NCBI RefSeq assembly: GCF_023653455.1 | Contig: NZ_JAKEDR010000152.1 | Location: forward strand, 1 to 8,765 | DNA from: Paraclostridium ghonii | Lineage (GTDB): Bacteria > Bacillota > Clostridia > Peptostreptococcales > Peptostreptococcaceae | Length of the DNA stretch: 8,765 nucleotides | Direction: 5' to 3' | Shown: piece by piece, positions 6,988-8,765 of the stretch | How the letters are laid out: the number at the start of each line of letters is the position of its first letter | How positions within the stretch are numbered: position 1 is the stretch's first letter | The notes under the pieces: model-generated | Database searches by the model: none | What the model saw: only the letters and a program-made list of their open reading frames with translations | What the model was told of the DNA's origin: nothing | Position numbers and translations under genes: made by a program

Positions 6988-7083
6988 TTCGCTTCGCTCA
7001 TGTCGCCAACGACTTCGTCCGTTGCTCAAGCTTATAAGTTGTAAATTATATTTATCCAAAGTTCAGGATTAAATATAATTTAC
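6988..7083. repeat. CG-rich segment plus AT-rich inverted repeat; probable dispersed repeat
   Basis: Bases 6988-7030 are about 56% G+C with six CG dinucleotides, in sharp contrast to everything around them. Within this, CAACGAC (7007-7013) pairs with GTCCGTTG (7017-7024) through a single bulged C, around a TTC loop. Next comes a second hairpin: GTAAATTATATTTA at 7041-7054 and its exact complement TAAATATAATTTAC at 7070-7083, with an inner TCC/GGA helix, one bulged base and an 8-base loop. The block begins five bases after the psuG stop and encodes nothing evident. It looks like an intergenic repeat or MITE-like element. Only one copy is in the window, so its repeat nature is inferred. Confidence 0.5.
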
Positions 7084-7084
7084 T

Positions 7085-7123
7085 AAGAATAAAAAAAGGA
7101 GCTTCAGCTCCTTTTTTATTCTT
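7085..7123. terminator. Bidirectional intrinsic terminator between convergent units
   Basis: GGAGC (7098-7102) and GCTCC (7107-7111) enclose a TTCA tetraloop. The stem extends through A7092-7097/T7112-7117 and then AAGAAT/ATTCTT with one bulged A. Both strands have a T run after the hairpin. It can end psuKG transcripts from the left and the UPF0489/SEC-C/small-protein transcripts from the right. The small gene's stop codon (7116-7118) lies in the stem. Confidence 0.9.
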
Positions 7124-7277
7124 CTTTTAAATTAGGAATTACTTTTTTTACTTCTTCCACTTGATGCCACGTATTACATATGTCATTTTCCTTAACGTAA
7201 TCCTTTAAAGAATTTAATGATGTAAATTCTTTTGTAGATAGATTATCATCTTCATCAATGAATTTTAGTAAAAACAT
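7116..7277 (-). CDS. Small acidic protein of unknown function (53 residues)
   Basis: An open frame of 53 codons starts MFLLKFIDEDDNLSTKEFTS and ends with IPNLKEE and TAA. AAGGAG sits 5 bases before the ATG, and the upstream SEC-C gene's TAA overlaps that ribosome binding site (TAAGGAG), leaving 9 bases between the genes. It ends precisely in a strong terminator, so it is the last gene of the unit. The protein is rich in Asp/Glu and Lys, with one Cys (34) and one Trp-His pair (37-38). It has no membrane segment and no signal peptide. I recognise no family. Coding is supported by the ribosome site, operon spacing and terminator position rather than by homology. Confidence 0.7.
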   Translation of the reverse strand: MFLLKFIDEDDNLSTKEFTSLNSLKDYVKENDICNTWHQVEEVKKVIPNLKEE

Positions 7278-7286
7278 CTTATCTCC

Positions 7287-7793
7287 TTATTTCCCACAAC
7301 ATTTTTTGAATTTTTTACCACTTCCACATGGACAAGGCTCATTTCTTCCTATCTTGTCATCTTTAACTACTGTTTTTGTAGATTTGAAAGCTTTTTGTAA
7401 TTCTTTTCTCTTATCTTCTGATAATATATTGTTCCATCCTTGTAAGTTATATAACCAGTGAGCCTCTACTGCTACCATGTTGTAGTATAACTTTTCCCAA
7501 TCTAGTTCTAATTTTACTTCTGTATCAGCTTCTATAGCTTCTAACTTATCTTCTGCAAAATCTTCTTTTAAGCTTTCACTTACTCCATCTATGAATCCCA
7601 TCATATATTCAACAGATATATTGTGAGCTGCTGCTAAATCACTAACTTTTCCTTCTATAACATCTTTTTTAGTGTTTAATATTTCACTGTATATTTCTGT
7701 TTCTTTCTTTAAGTACTCTTCCCAAAACTTTATTTCTTCTTCTTGGCTATTGTGGTTTTCACTTAGTGATCTCCATGTAGTATATAAACTCAT
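7287..7793 (-). CDS. SEC-C motif (zinc-binding) protein
   Basis: The C terminus [19 protein letters not shown] carries the SEC-C motif, with Cys154, Cys156, Cys165 and Cys166 placed to bind one zinc ion, as at the C terminus of SecA. In SecA this knob contacts SecB or ribosomes; in stand-alone proteins the role is mostly unknown. Residues 1-140 are helical and acidic ([40 protein letters not shown]) with no signal peptide or membrane segment. The helical part resembles clostridial SEC-C proteins of similar size that have no assigned role. ATG at 7793 follows AGGAGG by 8 bases. It lies 54 bases downstream of the UPF0489 gene and 9 bases upstream of the 53-residue gene, so these are probably co-transcribed at least in part. 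The zinc motif is certain, the function is not. Confidence 0.88.
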   Translation of the reverse strand: MSLYTTWRSLSENHNSQEEEIKFWEEYLKKETEIYSEILNTKKDVIEGKVSDLAAAHNISVEYMMGFIDGVSESLKEDFAEDKLEAIEADTEVKLELDWEKLYYNMVAVEAHWLYNLQGWNNILSEDKRKELQKAFKSTKTVVKDDKIGRNEPCPCGSGKKFKKCCGK

Positions 7794-7847
7794 TTTATTT
7801 TCCTCCTATTCATGAATAAATCATGCGTAATTATAAATATCTAACTC

Positions 7848-8552
7848 TTATATTATATCATAATTAAATAATTCTTTTAATACTTTTATGGCGTAGTCTT
7901 GTTCTATAAAAAACGGACTACTTGCAATAGTTATAACCTTAGCTTTATCTATATATTCTTTTATTTTTTTCACTCTTAAATCATAGGATATATATTCCAT
8001 ATCCTTAGAAAATATATCTAAATCTATATCTAAAACTACCTCTCCATCAATATCTAATTCAAACCCATACGTGCTATCAATTATTACAACTTCAGAAAAT
8101 ACATTATGATGTAGTGCAGGTTTTATAAAGTTACCCACATTTAAAACATGATTAGTATATCTAAATACATCATCTATATTATTTATATCAACATCATAGT
8201 TTTCAGGTTCTCTCATATCTTTGTGTTGGTCTATATGAACTAACTTACATCCTTTATTAAACATGTCATTGTTTAAACTTTTTATCCAAAAATAAAAAGC
8301 GTGATTATGATTATCAAAAATATATACATCTTTACCTTTATAATTAAACTTAACCATATGTTGTAGTCCAATAGCGTTTATCTCTTCTTCAAAATCTATT
8401 TCACTAAATACTACCTTATCACCTACATAAACATCATCTAAGTCACCTTGTATAAGTTTAGGTACATATATTTTTTTATTTTTTCTATGGTCATATGAAA
8501 ACATATTATTCCCAACACATTCAGTTATATAAAATCCTTTATATCTATCCAT
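7848..8552 (-). CDS. UPF0489-family protein with arginase-like metal-binding motifs
   Basis: The sequence matches the uncharacterised UPF0489 family (bacterial relatives of human C5orf22). Key blocks are IFDNHNHAFYFW (78-89), LVHIDQHKDMREPENYD (104-120), VVLDIDLDIFS (172-182) and the late ASSPFFIEQDYA (210-221). The Asp108-x-His110-x-Asp112 and Asp175-x-Asp177 spacing, with His82/His84 before them, mirrors the six metal ligands of ureohydrolases and histone deacetylases (GGDH, DxHxD, DxD). I therefore infer a binuclear or mononuclear metal hydrolase fold with unknown substrate. Its 234 residues are cytosolic, with no signal peptide. The first 60 residues form a separate beta-rich region. ATG at 8552 follows AAAGGA by 11 bases, and no better start is seen upstream. 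It is the first gene of the rightmost minus-strand cluster. Confidence 0.8.
   Translation of the reverse strand: MDRYKGFYITECVGNNMFSYDHRKNKKIYVPKLIQGDLDDVYVGDKVVFSEIDFEEEINAIGLQHMVKFNYKGKDVYIFDNHNHAFYFWIKSLNNDMFNKGCKLVHIDQHKDMREPENYDVDINNIDDVFRYTNHVLNVGNFIKPALHHNVFSEVVIIDSTYGFELDIDGEVVLDIDLDIFSKDMEYISYDLRVKKIKEYIDKAKVITIASSPFFIEQDYAIKVLKELFNYDII
7852..7857 (-). promoter_or_regulatory. Weak candidate -10 element for the SEC-C gene
   Basis: The minus strand reads TATAAT here, with TTAAAA 17 bases upstream (7880-7875; four of six matches to TTGACA) inside the 3' end of the UPF0489 gene. Transcription from it would give a leader of about 50 bases to the SEC-C ATG. In sequence this AT-rich such matches arise often by chance. 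Confidence 0.3.
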
Positions 8553-8586
8553 AATATATACTATCCTTTCTCAGAATTCTAGATAT

Positions 8587-8629
8587 AAAAATATCCTTTT
8601 AAAGCTACACTGCTCTAAAGGATATTTTT
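8587..8629. terminator. Hairpin upstream of the UPF0489 gene; terminator or leader attenuator
   Basis: AAAAATATCCTTT (8587-8599) and AAAGGATATTTTT (8617-8629) are exact 13-bp complements. A small inner AGC/GCT helix lies in the loop. Both strands end in five T, so it can work as a terminator either way, though the stem has only two G-C pairs. It lies 35 bases upstream of the UPF0489 start. It could end a gene beyond the right edge, or lie in the UPF0489 leader if the promoter is further right. Confidence 0.6.
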
Positions 8630-8645
8630 AATAGTATATATTTAT

Positions 8646-8651
8646 ATTATA
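8646..8651 (-). promoter_or_regulatory. Possible -10 element for the UPF0489 gene
   Basis: The minus strand reads TTGTTATAATATAA, with TATAAT at 8651-8646. No good -35 is present 16-18 bases upstream (GATAGA). If used, the transcript starts near 8640 and the 8587-8629 hairpin lies in its 5' leader. The rest of 8652-8765 is AT-rich, with no gene, RNA or other structure that I can support. Confidence 0.35.
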
Positions 8652-8765
8652 ACAAATCGTATAATTTTTCTATCTTGTTAAATATTTTTATCATATTCTA
8701 TATTTTTTTATTAACATATTGGCTACACAAAATACTAAATATAATTACAATATATCATATGATAT

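Noticed and set aside
7041..7083. The AT inverted repeat as the psuKG terminator
   Set aside because: It has no T run directly after it, while a textbook terminator lies immediately downstream at 7085-7123.
7258..7461. Plus-strand frame opposite the SEC-C gene
   Set aside because: It is antisense to the well-supported zinc motif and lacks any start signal.
1..8765. CRISPR array, tRNA or rRNA genes, transposase or phage genes
   Set aside because: I saw no regularly spaced repeats, no cloverleaf with a T-arm motif, no rRNA-like segment and no recombinase or phage-like protein in any frame.

Overview
The window is AT-rich (roughly 30% GC by eye) with strong AGGAGG-type ribosome binding sites, short intergenic gaps and A/T-flanked intrinsic terminators. 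This is typical of a spore-forming Firmicute of the class Clostridia. The presence of sipL (LysM plus SPOCS repeats) next to veg and yabG, in the order found in Clostridioides difficile, points to the Peptostreptococcaceae: C. difficile or a near relative. I cannot fix the species from sequence alone.

Left block (1-4752, all minus strand; transcription runs right to left): yabG (sporulation protease), veg, sipL (spore coat morphogenesis), ispE (isoprenoid precursor kinase) and a GntR/FadR-type regulator. The edge of a further minus-strand gene is implied at base 1. The yabG-veg-ispE order is the same as in Bacillus subtilis, but here sipL lies between veg and ispE, and no small acid-soluble spore protein gene (sspF) is visible. 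veg has two strong tandem sigma-A-type promoters. veg, sipL and the regulator each end at a good intrinsic terminator. ispE and the regulator overlap by 8 bases and look like one operon.

Middle block (4753-6982): a 221-base divergent intergenic region separates yabG from a plus-strand pseudouridine-salvage operon, psuK-psuG. PsuK carries an N-terminal winged-helix DNA-binding domain fused to the PfkB kinase. A 6-bp inverted repeat lies just downstream of a well-formed promoter, which suggests self-regulation of pseudouridine breakdown.

Right block (6983-8765): after psuG comes an anomalous CG-rich segment joined to an AT-rich inverted repeat (a probable dispersed repeat), then a bidirectional terminator shared by convergent transcription units. 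The minus strand then carries, in transcription order, a UPF0489-family protein with an arginase-like set of metal-binding motifs, a SEC-C zinc-motif protein and a 53-residue acidic protein too small for usual ORF cut-offs. Bases 8631-8765 hold no gene that I can see, only a possible -10 element.

Most of the window is conserved housekeeping or sporulation sequence. The least-described parts are the HTH-PsuK fusion with its candidate operator, the UPF0489/SEC-C/small-protein cluster, and the CG-rich repeat.
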